A model generated the notes under the pieces. The model worked only from the letters and a program-made list of their open reading frames with translations, made no database searches and had not been told where the DNA came from. A stretch of 64,000 nucleotides of DNA, taken from contig VZRZ01001998.1 of NCBI GenBank assembly GCA_013398175.1, positions 1,424,811 to 1,488,810 on the forward strand, given 5' to 3'. This DNA is from Climacteris rufus. Taxonomy: Eukaryota; Chordata; Aves; Passeriformes; Climacteridae. This document shows positions 24,685-37,240 of the stretch, in pieces (position 1 is the stretch's first letter; each line of letters starts with the position of its first letter). The position numbers were made by a program, and so were the translations under genes.

Positions 24685-25213
24685 GTATTGAGAAAATGTC
24701 TTAAAGCATTATGAGATTTGGGAATTTGGGGAATGTTAACTTTAAGCACATATCATACGCTTTTTGTAATCTAAGATTGAAGCAATACAAAAAATACAGT
24801 AGACAAAATTATGCAACTGTAATCACATATATTTATGCATTTCGTGTGATGTAGACAAGCATTTCATTTTACTTTTTGTGTCAACAAATTGCTTCTTATC
24901 AACACTTTCTCTTTGCCAACAGATGGCAGCAAAGGATTGCAAAGGAAATTTGGGTTATTTTGTTTGAACAAATAATTATCTACCAAGGAGCAATCAAATA
25001 TCACTGAAGGCATTTTTGCTTCATCTCAGAACTATAAGATAAATTTCTAAAGATGCTTTTTAGTGATCAGACAACACAGGAAAAATAAAACTTGTGATTA
25101 TTTTCCAAGGTTGTTTTTAAGCTCATCTATCTGATAATGCTTATGCTTCAGACTGAAATTCTTCCTAATATAATACATTAGGGAACACTGGCATTCTGTC
25201 ATCAGTCTGCACA

Positions 25214-25231
25214 AAGAATCATAGAATCATA
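25214..25231 (-). mobile_element. Bare CR1-like 3' terminus
   Basis: AGAATCATAGAATCATAG consists of two copies of the octamer that terminates CR1, in the minus-strand orientation, but the usual neighbouring GGTTGGAAGGGACC block is absent and unrelated T/G-rich sequence follows. It lies about 190 bases before the 3' end of a proper CR1 copy in the same orientation. It may be an insertion truncated almost to nothing, or a chance octamer repeat. Confidence 0.4.
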
Positions 25232-25420
25232 GTCTTTGTTTTGTTTGGTTTTTTTTTCCACAAAAAATCTGTATTTTAGATAAGCTTATGACATGTGATC
25301 ATTTTCATGGAATTTCCTGACTCAAAGGCCCCAGAATCACAAATGTTTCAGGAGCTTGGCTTTATCCATGAAATTCCACAGGAGCAGTTGGCAAGAAAAA
25401 AGCAAAAGATACACATTTGA

Positions 25421-25840
25421 AATCAGAGAATCATGGATGTTTTGGGTTGGAAGGGACCTTAAAGATCATCTCACTCCACCCCCTGCCACGGGCAGGGACA
25501 CCTTCCACTGTCCCAGGTTGCTCCAAGCCCCATCCAACCTGGCCTTAGATATTTCCAGGGATGGGGCAGCCACAACTTCTCTGGGCAACCTGTGCCAGGG
25601 CCTCCCCACCCTCACAGGGAAGAATGTCTCCCTAATACCTCATCTAACCATGCTCTCCGTCAGCTGGAAGCCTTTTGTCCTTATCACTACACAGCCTTGT
25701 CAAAAGTCTTTCTCCAGTTCTTCTGTAGCCCCTTCAGGCACTGAATGACTGCAGTAAGGTCTCCCTGGAGCCTTCTCTTCTCCAGGCTGAGCAATCCCAA
25801 ACCCTGTTTCTCTTCGGAACGTAGGTGCCTCACATTAACC
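25421..25840 (-). mobile_element. CR1 LINE 3'-end copy, about 420 bp, best preserved in window
   Basis: From its 3' terminus (AATCAGAGAATCATGG) it reads GGTTGGAAGGGACCTTAAAG, CCACCCCCTGCCACGGGCAG, CACCTTCCACTGTCCCAGGT, TGCTCCAAGCCCCATCCAAC, CTCTGGGCAACCTGTGCCAG and CCTCCCCACCCTCACAGGGA. It continues through CAGTAAGGTCTCCCTGGAGC, CTTCTCTTCTCCAGGCTGAG and CAATCCCAAACCCTGTTTCT, and fades by about 25840. It is longer and closer to the avian consensus than the other copies, so probably the youngest together with the 60.4-kb copy. It is 5'-truncated within the 3' region, so no reverse transcriptase is encoded. The 130-codon plus-strand frame across it is antisense to the element and not a gene. Confidence 0.96.
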
Positions 25841-26503
25841 ATAGAAGAATTACCTTCACCGGCTGGACACACTTTGGTGAGAGGCCTAAGGCAGCACGAG
25901 TGAGAAGAGCCTGAATTGTAGATGGCTTGCAGTTTTCACAATGTCAGGTCAGCTGAGCTGTCACTCACACACTACCTGCCTTGGTGGCAGTGCCATGCTG
26001 ATGTGGCTGTACTCCTTCCAAACAAAGGCTGGAGTTTCTGTAAAATAACCCTTTATTCCAGGTGACTATAAATTTGGATTAGGACTTTTGGACATCTAGG
26101 GATTGCTGCAGGGCTGGGATATATTTGGTGTTGTCCCATAGCCCGTGGAAGGTTGTGTTGTGCTTTGCTTTCAGAATACAGGGGTGGATGGTGGTAGTTC
26201 CAGATGGGTGTTTAGTGATTGCCAAGTTCAGCAGTTGCCAATCTGTTTTGGGCTGGTGGAACTACTGATTAAATCTGGCTTTCCTCTTTGGGTACAGTGT
26301 TTCTTTTTCCCCCATTTTAATCTTTCCATACCCAGTGCCTGGCTGCCTTTTCACTCACCCTAGTCTTTTCATGATGCCTCTTTGCATCACATTCTGCTGC
26401 TCTCCTGTTTCTGCTGTGTCTCTGTCAGACTTGCAGTGCTGTAAGGAGGCACTAGCAATACTAGAATAATGGTGCAATTACATCTTTTCTTTTACATACT
26501 TAC
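25841..26503. other. Moderately GC-richer unique DNA
   Basis: This stretch is less AT-rich than its surroundings, with phrases such as CACTACCTGCCTTGGTGGCA. It may hold the 5' continuation of the adjacent CR1 in diverged form, but I cannot align it by eye. No exon is evident. Confidence 0.4.
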
Positions 26504-26607
26504 AGCTGCCAACTCCCAAGAGCAGCTGATCTTTCAAGAAACCAGCAAATCAAGGTGGTATTTACTGTCTTGTCCTCTGCCTTTGCCCAGTTAAAACAGT
26601 GTTGGAT
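26504..26607 (-). CDS. Candidate internal coding exon, unidentified
   Basis: On the minus strand the segment ends in an excellent donor (CAGCT followed by GTAAGTATG) and starts after TTCCTCAGCAG, a plausible acceptor. Of the three frames only one is open. It runs 34 codons plus two bases and is translated from I-Q-H-C-F-N-W-A-K-A-E-D-K-T to L-E-R-S-A-A-L-G-S-W-Q. The two left-over bases (CT) fit the phase needed by the 24134-24371 exon 2.1 kb downstream, where the joined codon would encode Leu. No protein family is recognised, and three Trp plus two Cys in 34 residues is unusual. A donor of this quality is expected about thirty times by chance in a window of this size on both strands, so the case rests on the phase match. 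Confidence 0.2.
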
Positions 26608-27903
26608 CTGCTGAGGAACCAGTTCAAATAAATTCCCTGGAGGTGAGATTTAGGCTGATTTTTAAATCAGCTAGAGGTACACATTCACATATTCCACCTC
26701 CCTGGGGAATGCTCAAGCAAAATTTTAAAGGTACTCTGACAGTGATAAAAGAAATAGAATATACTGCTGAGGTGAAAAACAGAGTACAAAAGCAATGAGA
26801 ATATATGTTTGTATGACAGAATTCAGTTCTACTCTGTTCCAGGGTCTTTTTCTATATTTTACCTAATGATGGTTGAGTAACTCAAGGGGCTATGATTGAA
26901 GTAGCAAAGTAAGGAGTTAGACATGCTACATAGATTTCTTTGGGGAGCTGGGTGTTGTGTGATACAACACAGACTGAAATACAAGTGTGGGATAACTCAG
27001 TTAATATCTATATAATAAGAAATGTGTTGAAAGTTTGCTTTACAGATAATGGAATATTAACTTACATGAATTCCATGTGTAGATTATTCTCTGTTCAGTT
27101 CAGTAGGGAGTTGAAAGAGTCAGAGTTTAATAATTTCCTCACTATGTGTTTTCCAGTAGCCATTATAGGACCTGGGTAATTGGTTCTAATCTGAATGTTA
27201 ACATTGACATTATTATTGTGCTTGACAGGGAATGCGGGCTAATGACTAAGACATTGATAAATTGAATAAATTGATATAAGTCATATTTAATTTGCTTATT
27301 TGCTATGTACTGTAGTGAATTATTCATGCCAGTCAGGATTTATACCATTATGTCTGCAAATTTTAATTTTTTTTTTTAGTTATGCAACATATTTTGCTTT
27401 GGAAAGGCACACCATTACATCGAAAATTTTTGTTGATCCATAAGCAGATAGGCTTTATAATACTAGAGTTGTTATTAAATGTGATATTTCAGTCCTGCTA
27501 CCTTGAACATGGTTCTTTACAGAACTACAGAAGACACTGGGTGTTGTTCACCTTAAACAGAGCTGATACTGCACAAGAGGGAGGGATGGGAATGTCCCAT
27601 TTTAATGCACAAACCAGTGAGTCAATGAGAGTTGGTATAATCTGTTACAGAGGTTTTGTTTTTATAATGAATATTCAAAAGAGAAAAGCTTCTCTCTTTT
27701 CTGATAAAATGCCATTCTCTACATAAGTGTGTAAACTTGTAGTTTCTTAGTTTGTGAGAAAGGGATGCCATAAATATACGGAGGAAAATGTTCGATTGTA
27801 TTGTGCTGATGGATTTGCTGTTATGTGAAGTCTTTACCTACACAACGGCCAACAGTGCTGTCTTTGATGTAGAGCTCCAGGAGTAGGAACTAAGAGGACT
27901 TAC
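26608..27903. other. AT-rich unique DNA
   Basis: No repeat family or exon is visible. A T run of about 13 bases precedes the chance open frame at 27382-27726. Confidence 0.5.
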
Positions 27904-27990
27904 ATACGTATATGAGAGGCTTGATCTAGTAGTGAACCATCCAAAATGGTAGTGGTTCATCTTGAAAACTTCAGTCTTGATCATTTTTGC
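27904..27990 (-). CDS. Weak candidate internal coding exon
   Basis: On the minus strand CACAGTGTTTTCAG precedes an 87-base segment that ends TACGTAT and is followed by a textbook donor GTAAGT. The segment is 29 codons, phase 0 at both ends, translated from A-K-M-I-K-T-E-V-F-K-M to S-S-L-S-Y-T-Y. Phase 0 is compatible with the 26504-26607 candidate. There is no recognisable domain, and a segment this short is open by chance fairly often, so the call is weak. Confidence 0.12.
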
Positions 27991-30603
27991 CTGAAAACAC
28001 TGTGTTGAGTAGCTTTGTAAACTTAAACCAGTTATAATGAAACATTGTTTTCTCGGAGATAGGAACAACAATGTAGATAATGACCTCAAATGTTTTAAAC
28101 AGTTATTATTTTCTAAAAGTTATAGTGGAAAGAATAAAAGTTGGAGAAAAATATATAGCAAAATAGACTGTTGGGAGGAGTAACAAAGAGAAGGGAGAAG
28201 AAACAGCTCTGTGTGCTGGGTGGGGGTAAGATGCATTTGAATTTCAAACATCCCCAGTGGCTTTACTCAGCAGAAATGATCTGCAGCTCCTTTGTGTAAG
28301 TAATATCTCAGCAAGCCTTGGAACAAATCCTCACACCCTACTGACTTTTAATGCTTAGCAGAAAATGAGTTGCTGAATAAAAGATGCGACAAGTTAAAAG
28401 GGTCTTTTCATTGGGAGTCAAAATAAATGCTGCAGAGAGTTGGTGCCTTTGCTGTCAGGAGCAGGTGAATTACGTTTCCACTCTCATCCCATCTCACACA
28501 ATTGCTTACAGCTTTTCTAACACATACCTGGGGATCTCTCTTCATGTGAAACTTAATCCATTTACGTGGAGGACAGTTAAGAGACTAGTCTGCTGCTCAT
28601 TAAGGAATGTAAAAGGAAGCCCAGGATAAGGAACATGTCTTAAAACAGTACCCAGGAGGGAAAGAGGTTGGCTGGGGATTGGAATGTGAGTTTTAAAACA
28701 GTTTTAACTGTCATTATTTTTTATTAAGCTTTGAGAAGTCTGAGGAGACTTTATAACAGTAAAGATTTAATTCTTTATATGGTTTAGGGGCCAAGAGAGA
28801 GGATTTGTTTTAAAACACTGACATGAAATGAGTTGCATCATGTTTTTAAAGGGATAAAAAAAATACAAGAAGGGGTCTCCAAAGTTAATATATAGTCATT
28901 GATTCATGTCCTTTCATTTAAACAATCTTTAACTGAAAGGCTCTGATATTTTTCTAAGGATAAATCTAGATAAGGGTTCAGCTGTGCTCAGTTTTCAACT
29001 AGCAGAGTGTACAAAGCTCACCTCATGGAGAAAATGCTGGGACAGTCTCTAGAAAGTTCCTTGGAGAAAATGAGTTTGAGAAATCAGTAGCTCACTGAAA
29101 ATAAACAGTAAATATTTATGACAAGTTAAAAGAGTTTCCATTGTGGGTTGGCAGCCTTTTTCTATTGAATTATTGCATTAAAATAATGCATTATTTTATT
29201 TCTGTAGTAACCTATAAATATTCTTCTTAAGTATGTTTTATTTATTACGTCAAATTCTTACTTTCATAATCCTCAATGCCAGTGTTAGAAACGTTTTGTG
29301 ACAGGTATGAATGAAGCATGATCTGTAAAAGCAGTGACATTTCTAATACTTGAAATTGCCTTGTACCTGTTGTATGCTGCCTTAATGCAACAGCTCACTA
29401 TCAGCAGTAATAAATCTGGATATTAGACAGCTTTTCATTCTTGGAATTCAGAACAGATCAATTTTATTTTAGATAGCAGAGATATCACTTTTTTGGATAA
29501 TAGAAACCAAACCAAAAACCTCCAACAGAAGACATGCAAGTTTTATTCAAATTAAATTTAGAAATTAAATTTATATGAGTAGAAAGAAACAGTATATTTT
29601 GTCTTCTCAAAACATACTATTCCTACAGAAATGCTTTTTAATTTGCCTAGGAGAAAACCTGACAGCAACAAAAAAAACCCACAGAAGCCAAAGTCTTTGT
29701 TATGTTAAGAAATAAAATTCAATGTGTTTGTTGTATCCAGTAGACACTGGAACCTGTGACAGCCACAGTGCATGGTTGATTTAGGACTACAGCTCTGGTA
29801 TGTTAAAAATGCTTTGGATCTGCATGATCTCAACCCTGTCAGCACAAACAGAACCCTCTGTATTTCACATGTGATCTCATGTCCTCTCTTCTGTCTAGAC
29901 AACCTTGGACAAGGGAGGAGAGAGGACATGCATGGAGAACACAGTGAGTCTGGTAACTACTGTTGAGGCAAATTCACCTCTTAATTTCTTGGAAGAAGGA
30001 CTTAGAAGATCCAATGTTTACCAGTAGAATTGGGAAGTCAAGTCAACACCAGAGGCTTTCTATCCACAACACAAAAACGCTTTGTTAGTTTCTTGCTTCT
30101 GCAGGCTCATACTCAAAACCTTGCACTGTGACTTCCCCCTCTTCTTGCCCCCCAATTTTGAGTTGCTGCAGATTAGTGAACAACTTCATTGTTTCTTTCT
30201 TTCTTCTTTTTTCTGGCTCTTCTGGCAATTATCTGTAAATATTCTTGCAATTATTGTCTGCAAGTAGCAGAGTTTAGTGCCAGATAGAAACAATAGCAGA
30301 AGCTTTCTAGGAAACAATTAGCTCAGTAGACATTTCTTTTGTCATTTTTCTTCCTGAAAAGACTCTTGCATTTTTAAATGAGAATTTAGAGATCCAGTCT
30401 TCTAGTTGGTAGAAATTCTGAAATAATTCTGAGATATATTTTAACTGAACTGTTTACAGGAAAAATGAGTGTGAATACTATAATCTATTGAAAAGCCAGA
30501 GACATACAAAGTGGAGAGCTATAATATGGTTGCCATAGACACAATTTCATATTCTCTTCCCTGTTTACTGCATTGATAACTCCTTTATTGAAATCCAGGA
30601 AAT
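27991..30603. other. AT-rich unique DNA
   Basis: The notable structure is a 20-bp palindrome at 29179-29198. Short overlapping opposite-strand frames at 29705-29966 lack coding features. Confidence 0.5.
29179..29198. repeat. 20-bp perfect palindrome
   Basis: TAAAATAATGCATTATTTTA is identical to its reverse complement and is centred on an NsiI-like ATGCAT core. It is AT-rich but not a simple repeat. Confidence 0.9.
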
Positions 30604-30623
30604 AAAACAAAAAAAAAAAAAAA
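30604..30623. repeat. Poly-A tract preceded by an AATAAA-like signal
   Basis: AATAAAAC immediately precedes a run of about fifteen A. This is the form left by a reverse-transcribed mRNA tail, but no open frame or recognisable gene similarity is seen upstream, so a simple A-rich repeat is at least as likely. Confidence 0.7.
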
Positions 30624-33600
30624 TCCAAAACCCTAACAAAACCAAAAATGTGGATGTTCTTAAAAGCCTGTTTTCCTTTCTGTCATAACAAGATTATTTT
30701 CAGAGCTCTTCTAACCACTAATTACCATACAGAGATTGTCCAATGAGCTCCAGTTGAATTTTTGCATATGCAAGAATATCTTCAAGATCAATATGTAATT
30801 ATGATATGCACAGAGCTATTTCATAGTCAAATTTAGTAAAAGCAGATGGACTTGCTACATATGGTTAATAGAGATTTAAAGTTAGTAAGACATATATAAA
30901 TTCTGTAGATGTACGACAAGACTATAAGATTCCTTATTCTTTCTTACCAAGAAGGCAGTATGTTAATTCATCTGAAGTCTGCTGCTTTCTTCTTTTGTAC
31001 ATAATATCTAAAATGTCAGTAAAAGTTAATGCATATGTGCATGTGGGATAGAGAAATCTAGAGTTTTCTCACAGTTTTGCATGTTATTCTACTCATAAAA
31101 TTCTCCATCCAATCACTGAAAGTTATAATCTGTTTTTATGCTATTTGGATGTCATCACAATACCCACTAAGCGCTTGAAAATTCTGTTTATTAGAAATAG
31201 ATGTGAGATAGATTTTTAAAATGTCAAAAGGAAGACTTCGCTTTGTCTCATACAAGGATGGAAAAAACAGACCGTTCATTTTAAACCTTTGGTAGCTGGA
31301 ATCTTACCAAGATTTTATTGGTTAATAAAAACTTGACAACCCAACACGTAGGGATTTAATAGGTAACTCCATTAACAGTAACAGGAGCAGTTCAGCTAAT
31401 CTCTGACATTGCAACCAGACTACTGACAAGCTCAAAAGCTCCTTCAGATGAGGGAATTGTGGCAACTTAAAAGGTGGTCGTCACAGAGTAAAAAGACGGT
31501 GTCTGAAGAAGAGTTAGACAGGATGTTTTCATTAACATTAAAGAGCTCTTGCTATTCATTAGGCAACTTGCTCTCAAGACCACATGAGAATTGTCACTCA
31601 TAGTATCTTTTCACAAGAAAAGGTTACATCATATAGAACTGTGTTTTATCTGTTTCCTTATGGAGTTTCTGCACAAAAGCAAAATACAGGCAGTTTGGGA
31701 TTTTTTTTTTTTTTTTTGGTTAGAAGAATATATTTTATCCTAACTTTTAAACTGGTTTCCTAGATTTGCTGTTATGCTCAAGTTAACACACCGTGTATAT
31801 AACAAGTTGCACCAGACCTCAACAAAAATGAGGTTTCAACTTTTCAAGGCCAGGTTCACTTTTCTGCTGCACTTGCACGATACTGTGTTTTCCTGGTGTT
31901 ATGCTCCACACCAGCACCCCTCTGACATATGGGAGGGTTAGTCCTTCATTGTAAAACTGTTAAAAAGCAGAAGTGGTTCCCAAACTAGTCAGTTCATGAT
32001 TGGACTGCTCAGGACAGCAACTGGCCAGATAGAAATTTTATGGCCCAGTTACCAATGTCCAGTCTGTGCAGGGCTGCAGGACTACAGGTCCTCTGCCTTT
32101 TGTTTGACCTCTAACAGGCTGTTGTAGAGCACAGGTGGTCAAAGCAGGAAACACTTAGAACACAGAAATCAAATGTGAATGATTCAAAATAAGACCATGG
32201 GAAATTGATTGGCTTCCAGAACCCCTTTAAACTGTGGTTAAATACTTGCCCAATTTAAAATGCATAATAGATGTATGACAGAGGATGCCAAGTAGATAGA
32301 AGGAAGATGCTAAGTGGTTATGAATTGAAGCCATCAATCTTTGCCATGACTTCAGGAGCAGGACTCCACCACGTGCATTGATCATCAGTGCCAGTCTGGT
32401 ATTTGCCTCTTCTGTGTAACTTGAGTCTGTTCTGTGTATCCTGATGGGAACAACCCAGATTAGCCAAGTATAAAAAAGATAAACAATGCTAGATGTAACC
32501 TATTCTAATCCAGAAGAGCTTTGTTTAGTAAATTGCTGCCCAGAGGAATCAGGACACACTGTGTTTGCTCAGGATTGCAGGGCATCACAGACTGACACCG
32601 TTGCTGTGAGAATTACACAACACAGAAGTGTTTCTTTTTGCCTCTGCTGTTCTGAAGTTTATTTTGAAGGGCACGAAACTTCACTCCTGTCTGAAGTGTT
32701 CCTTGATAATAGCAAAATTAAAATATTATTTCTGAATTTTTTAACTTATAATTTAGGGGAAGTCTCTAATATTGTCTTGTGTACAAACAACTGTGATCTT
32801 TTTATTCTTTTGAAAATCTTCCTAGCTAATGGGAGGCGTTTTTCATTTCCAGTCTCATCTCCTAATGCAAACTAGATTGTGCTGATGGGAGTCTGTTTGG
32901 TTTATACTTTTAAGGCATGAGCTTTAGGAACAGACAAGAGAAATGAAACCGAGAATTAGTTGTTTTTTAGAGATACATTCAGGATGGGGTTTCAACCTCA
33001 ACATCCAATTAAAATAAGAAATGTTTTTTTCCTCCCTTGCTTCCTTCCTTTTGTTCCTTTATCACATTCTTCCTTTCAAAGTGGTAGTTATAACTGTAGG
33101 GGTGTATATGTAGTCAGTATAGAAACTTTCACTTAAATGGAGTTCCAGATTCATAGACAATGCAGGAAATGTCACTTTAAGGAATTTTTGGTGCTAATTT
33201 TACTATATTTTCACTTTGTTTCAGAGGTTATTTTGGGTACTTTGCTTGAAGTTTATAAAACCATTAAATCTTTAAAACTAAATGTGATCATCTAGGAGCA
33301 GAATAAAAGGAAATTATTCTATCTCAGCAGAATAACATGAATATGTGGATTGCTATTTAATTAAAAAAATGTGTCAAAGCTATGCTGCAACATATGAGGC
33401 ATTCAGGATAAGCAAAATATGTACACTGTGGATGCCTTTTGACTTTATGGGGCAATAATAAAACCTTTGTCTATGTGTAGATTGATACCTTCCTCCATCA
33501 GTTGTATCTAAGCTTTCATTTTAATTTCTTGTTCCTTTGTCTTTACCACTGCATTTAAATGTGGAGCTGCACTGTGGTGTTCCAGTAGGGTTTTAATTAG

Positions 33601-33920
33601 CTTTATTATCTATTGTGTGTAGGACTTAATCAATTCTATTGGATGTTATCTGCAGGTGCCTACAGTAAGGGCATATTACATTGATTTTTCATTTTTCACA
33701 TCAAACACACTGCACACATCCAGTGGTTGCTGTGTTTGCTATTGACAGCACGGTTATTTACAGGCACTCAGTCAAAATGGAACATAGATCAGGACAATTA
33801 CAAACTCCATAGTATAGACTTATTAGATAGCAAATAAGAAAATAGTAACTTGTGGCAGCTGACTTTCCAAGAGGAAGGATCCAGGGTTGTGAAGAGCTTG
33901 GGAAAAGCATTCCACTTCAG
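30624..33920. other. AT-rich unique DNA, no gene recognised
   Basis: It contains a run of about 17 T at 31701-31717 and a less AT-rich patch at 31850-32130. The 129-codon plus-strand frame at 32486-32875 has a translation with dispersed Cys and hydrophobic runs, no domain and no splice context. I do not call it. Confidence 0.5.
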
Positions 33921-34020
33921 TGTGAGAGTTCTCCAGCTGAGGGTGGACGTCCTCCAAAACACTGTGGTGATGAATGCAGAAAGATGCTGCCTCCTCCCTA
34001 TGATGAGTTTTCTTATGCAA
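33921..34020 (+). CDS. Candidate internal coding exon with PPPY motif, unidentified
   Basis: A 100-base segment lies between a modest acceptor (CATTCCACTTCAG) and a strong donor (GCAA followed by GTAAGTATTGG). It is about half G+C in a region that is much more AT-rich. In the frame starting at its first base it encodes C-E-S-S-P-A-E-G-G-R-P-P-K-H-C-G-D-E-C-R, then K-M-L-P-P-P-Y-D-E-F-S-Y-A, leaving one base over. L-P-P-P-Y is the core of a PPxY ligand for WW domains and is a common feature of cytosolic tails. The three closely spaced Cys suggest an extracellular or metal-binding segment instead. Weakening the case, the second plus frame and a minus-strand frame are also open across the segment, and the frame is open 69 bases upstream of the acceptor. 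I do not recognise the protein. Confidence 0.22.
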
Positions 34021-37000
34021 GTAAGTATTGGATTTTTCCAAACTGCAGGTCAACCTAATATCCTTCATGTTGAAAATTGTATAAAACCTGTAACACCGGT
34101 TAAATTCCACAGACTTTGCAGGTAGTTCAATGTGCTGATTATGGCTGAGGCTAGCCATTTGGCTAGCAATTCATCTTAATTGTGAGGAAAGGTAAAAGAA
34201 ATAATCTGGAAAAGACAAAAGGAATGTGCAGACAATGCTAACGTCAAATGAAATCCTGTCATCATTCACTGTATTTTGTCTTCTGGAGCACTGTGGCACT
34301 ATGTTTTCACTTCAGAACTTGCCAATCCAGTGCAATTGTCCATCTGAATGGAGCCTTTTGGAGAGATAAGGTTTTGCCTTCAGTTTGGAAATGGCCACAC
34401 TTTAAAAAATATTCTTAAATTGAATATAACACATTTTAAATAATCTGTTTTAAATTGTGCTTCATAGTTGTCCTTCCCCTAGAGTGCAAAATGGATGTTT
34501 TTTTCCTATTGTGGTAGTTCTTTTATCAAGGTTTCCAAGGTAATCTGAGAAATTTTAGATTCTCTCTGCAGTTTTTTTCTGATGTTGTGGTCTACGCAGA
34601 GTTACATATTATAATTTCTGATATTTTCCTTTTTTTTCCTAGAGGTTAATAAAAATCTACAGCCCAATTTTGCACCAATTTTTTTCTGTTCATGAACACA
34701 AAGTGGATTGATTAGTGTCACACAACTGTTTGGGAGTGGAGCTGTGTTTTGACTGAAGAAAAGGGCTGTAATCAAGCAGGCTGACAGTAGTTGTTAAAGA
34801 AATGCTGCAAACACCCTTGTATTTTCATAATTTTTTCTTTCTAAGCCTAGCTCTGTCCTTTTAAACTGTGAATAGCTTCTTTTCTCTTGCTTTAAGTTCT
34901 TATCCAATTGTGGAGAGGTTTGGAATGGTTTAAAATTTCCATAAAATCAACTGTTTGAATTGACTAAAATTAGGAAGAAAAATAATTTGGTAATATGTAA
35001 AGACTTGCTGCCTGGATTAAGCATTCAGCAAGCGTTTTTGATTGTTTGAGATATTTTGGATGCCAGTGAATTTCCCTGGAAGGTAGTCAGCATTGCTTAT
35101 GATTTGATGCAAGTGATTTTGCTTTTTCTTCAAAAACACACCTGTGCAACCAGGTACAGTCTGGACTTGGACTGAATCACTGGCATCTCTAGGTAGATTT
35201 TATCGGCATCTTTTAAAGATGTACGATTTCTTCCCAGTATCTTTATAAGAATGCTGAAAAATAAATCTGTTTCAAGCTCCACTCCTTTAGAAATATCGAT
35301 GTCAGAGAGAGTTCCCGGTTTTAGAGAAGCCACTGCTCTGTTTGGTGTATCCCTGGAACAGTGTTAAGTATTGGGTTGCACCACTGTAATGCATTACTCT
35401 TGCTGATAAAAAGCAGTGCAATTCATTGCTTAAATGGAATTTGAATAACACTGTTGAAATCAATAGTAGCTTCTTATCCACACGAAGATAATTGATCTTT
35501 CTGAAGCTCTTTAAATACAATGAGCATTTGATTGTGTTTCCTTCCATTGCCCAGCTTAACACGTTAACATAGTAAAATTAAATGTTGCTTGTAAAATGAC
35601 TATAACATTCAGTGTTTTTTACTTCTACAACTCTTCTTTGGTCTGTTTTAGCAGATTAGCTCTAAATGAAGATAAGAGCTGCTGCTTTGAAATGAGCAAC
35701 ATAACAAGCATGTTTCTTCGTATATAGAAATCTGTCACTTCTGTGACCTCTGTTCACCCTATAGTATTCACTTCATACTCCTCCATTATTTTTTCCTTAT
35801 TTTCTCATGTTAGTCAGACACTTCTGTTTATCCCTCTGGGCATATCTGATGTAAAATTTGAAGTATGGAACTGGAGAGATTCAGAGTAACTTTTATGTTT
35901 CAAACATACATGTACACCGTAATCCTGCACTGACCCAGGAAAGTGCAGTTCGCTGCATAAGCATGTTAGAAGCATGGAGCAGAAGTAAGTTGGGAACCTG
36001 GTGAGAGACAAGGGTTTCAGACTCTCTTTTTCCTATGGTGATACTGTAAAGAAACTGCTTCAGCCTGTGTGATGGGTGCCAGCCTCTTCCCACTCACAAC
36101 ATGAGTTTTGAAGCACAGAAGGATCTACCTTGTAACATTGCAAAGAGGAGGCTTGCCTTATATTTCCTAATTCTTTAAGTATTCGAGGTGTTCTACAAAA
36201 TCCCTCTTCTTTCGATTTAAAGTCTTAATATTCACTTCATTTATTTCTGTGTATACTGAAATCATCAAATTTTGGGATTGTGTGTTAGAGCAGAGGGTAA
36301 AGGTCTTTGAAATTTTCAGTAGATCACTTCCCATAAACTGCTGCAAATATCACTCCACTAGAAATTTCCCCAAGAGAGAGTGATTTATTTGATTTTTTTG
36401 TGATCAGTTAGCAATCAGCTCAAACTTTTTTTGTTTGCTTTTGCTCTTCATTTTTAACAATAAATCAATTAGTCATTAAACTTACCACGATCAGAAGTAG
36501 AGCCCTATCATCCTGCACTACCTCTACTCTGTATTTTATATCACTTTTTAAATTTGAAAAGTTATACAGTCTTTAGACTACTGGGTGAAAATGTTGTTGA
36601 AAATTTAAAATATGCATTACAATTTGAAATGGAAGGGGAAAACAAGTCTTTACTATGCCATATAATGAAAGTTTTTTCCAAATATTTGCTATTTTTATCT
36701 AATACTAATAAATTTTGCATTACCTTTCATCCCACTGCAGTGACAAAACTTATCACATATTCTCTATTGGAGCCTATGGCTGATGAAGAGGTTTTGTTGC
36801 TAAACTGATGACAGCTGATCACCATTACCTTGCATGTGTTCTCTCAGGTAAATCACACAGTTACCAGCTGGCCTGTGAAAACTCTGCCTTATTCCATTTC
36901 AGCACAAGTGTTTTGAACCAGCATAGCAGCAAATAATTTATGCATACAGAACTTACTGCAAAATATATTTGCTTGAAAGTGTTATTGAACAAGTAAATAT

Positions 37001-37240
37001 ATTTAAACAAAAAGAAGCTGAACTTAATTACTGACAATATGGAAGTCTGATGGAGATGCCATGGGTGAGACTGGACATGTGTTTGTAGTAGGTGCACACA
37101 CATCCCTCCAAGCAGCTCTACATCCAGACATTCACTGCAGGCACAAACAGGATCAAAAACCTCATCTTGTTCCCTTCTCTGTCTGACCAGGCTGAAAATC
37201 TGTTGGTTTGAATATGGATATTATGCGTACAAATCTATTC
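34021..37240. other. AT-rich unique DNA
   Basis: No repeat family, RNA gene or exon could be supported. Small open frames at 35130-36808 have no coding character. Confidence 0.5.

Noticed and set aside
25356..25748. 130-codon plus-strand open frame
   Set aside because: It runs across the antisense strand of a CR1 3' end, so it is a by-product of the repeat.
32486..32875. 129-codon plus-strand open frame
   Set aside because: No recognisable domain, no splice sites in a sensible place and no coding-type composition in its second half.
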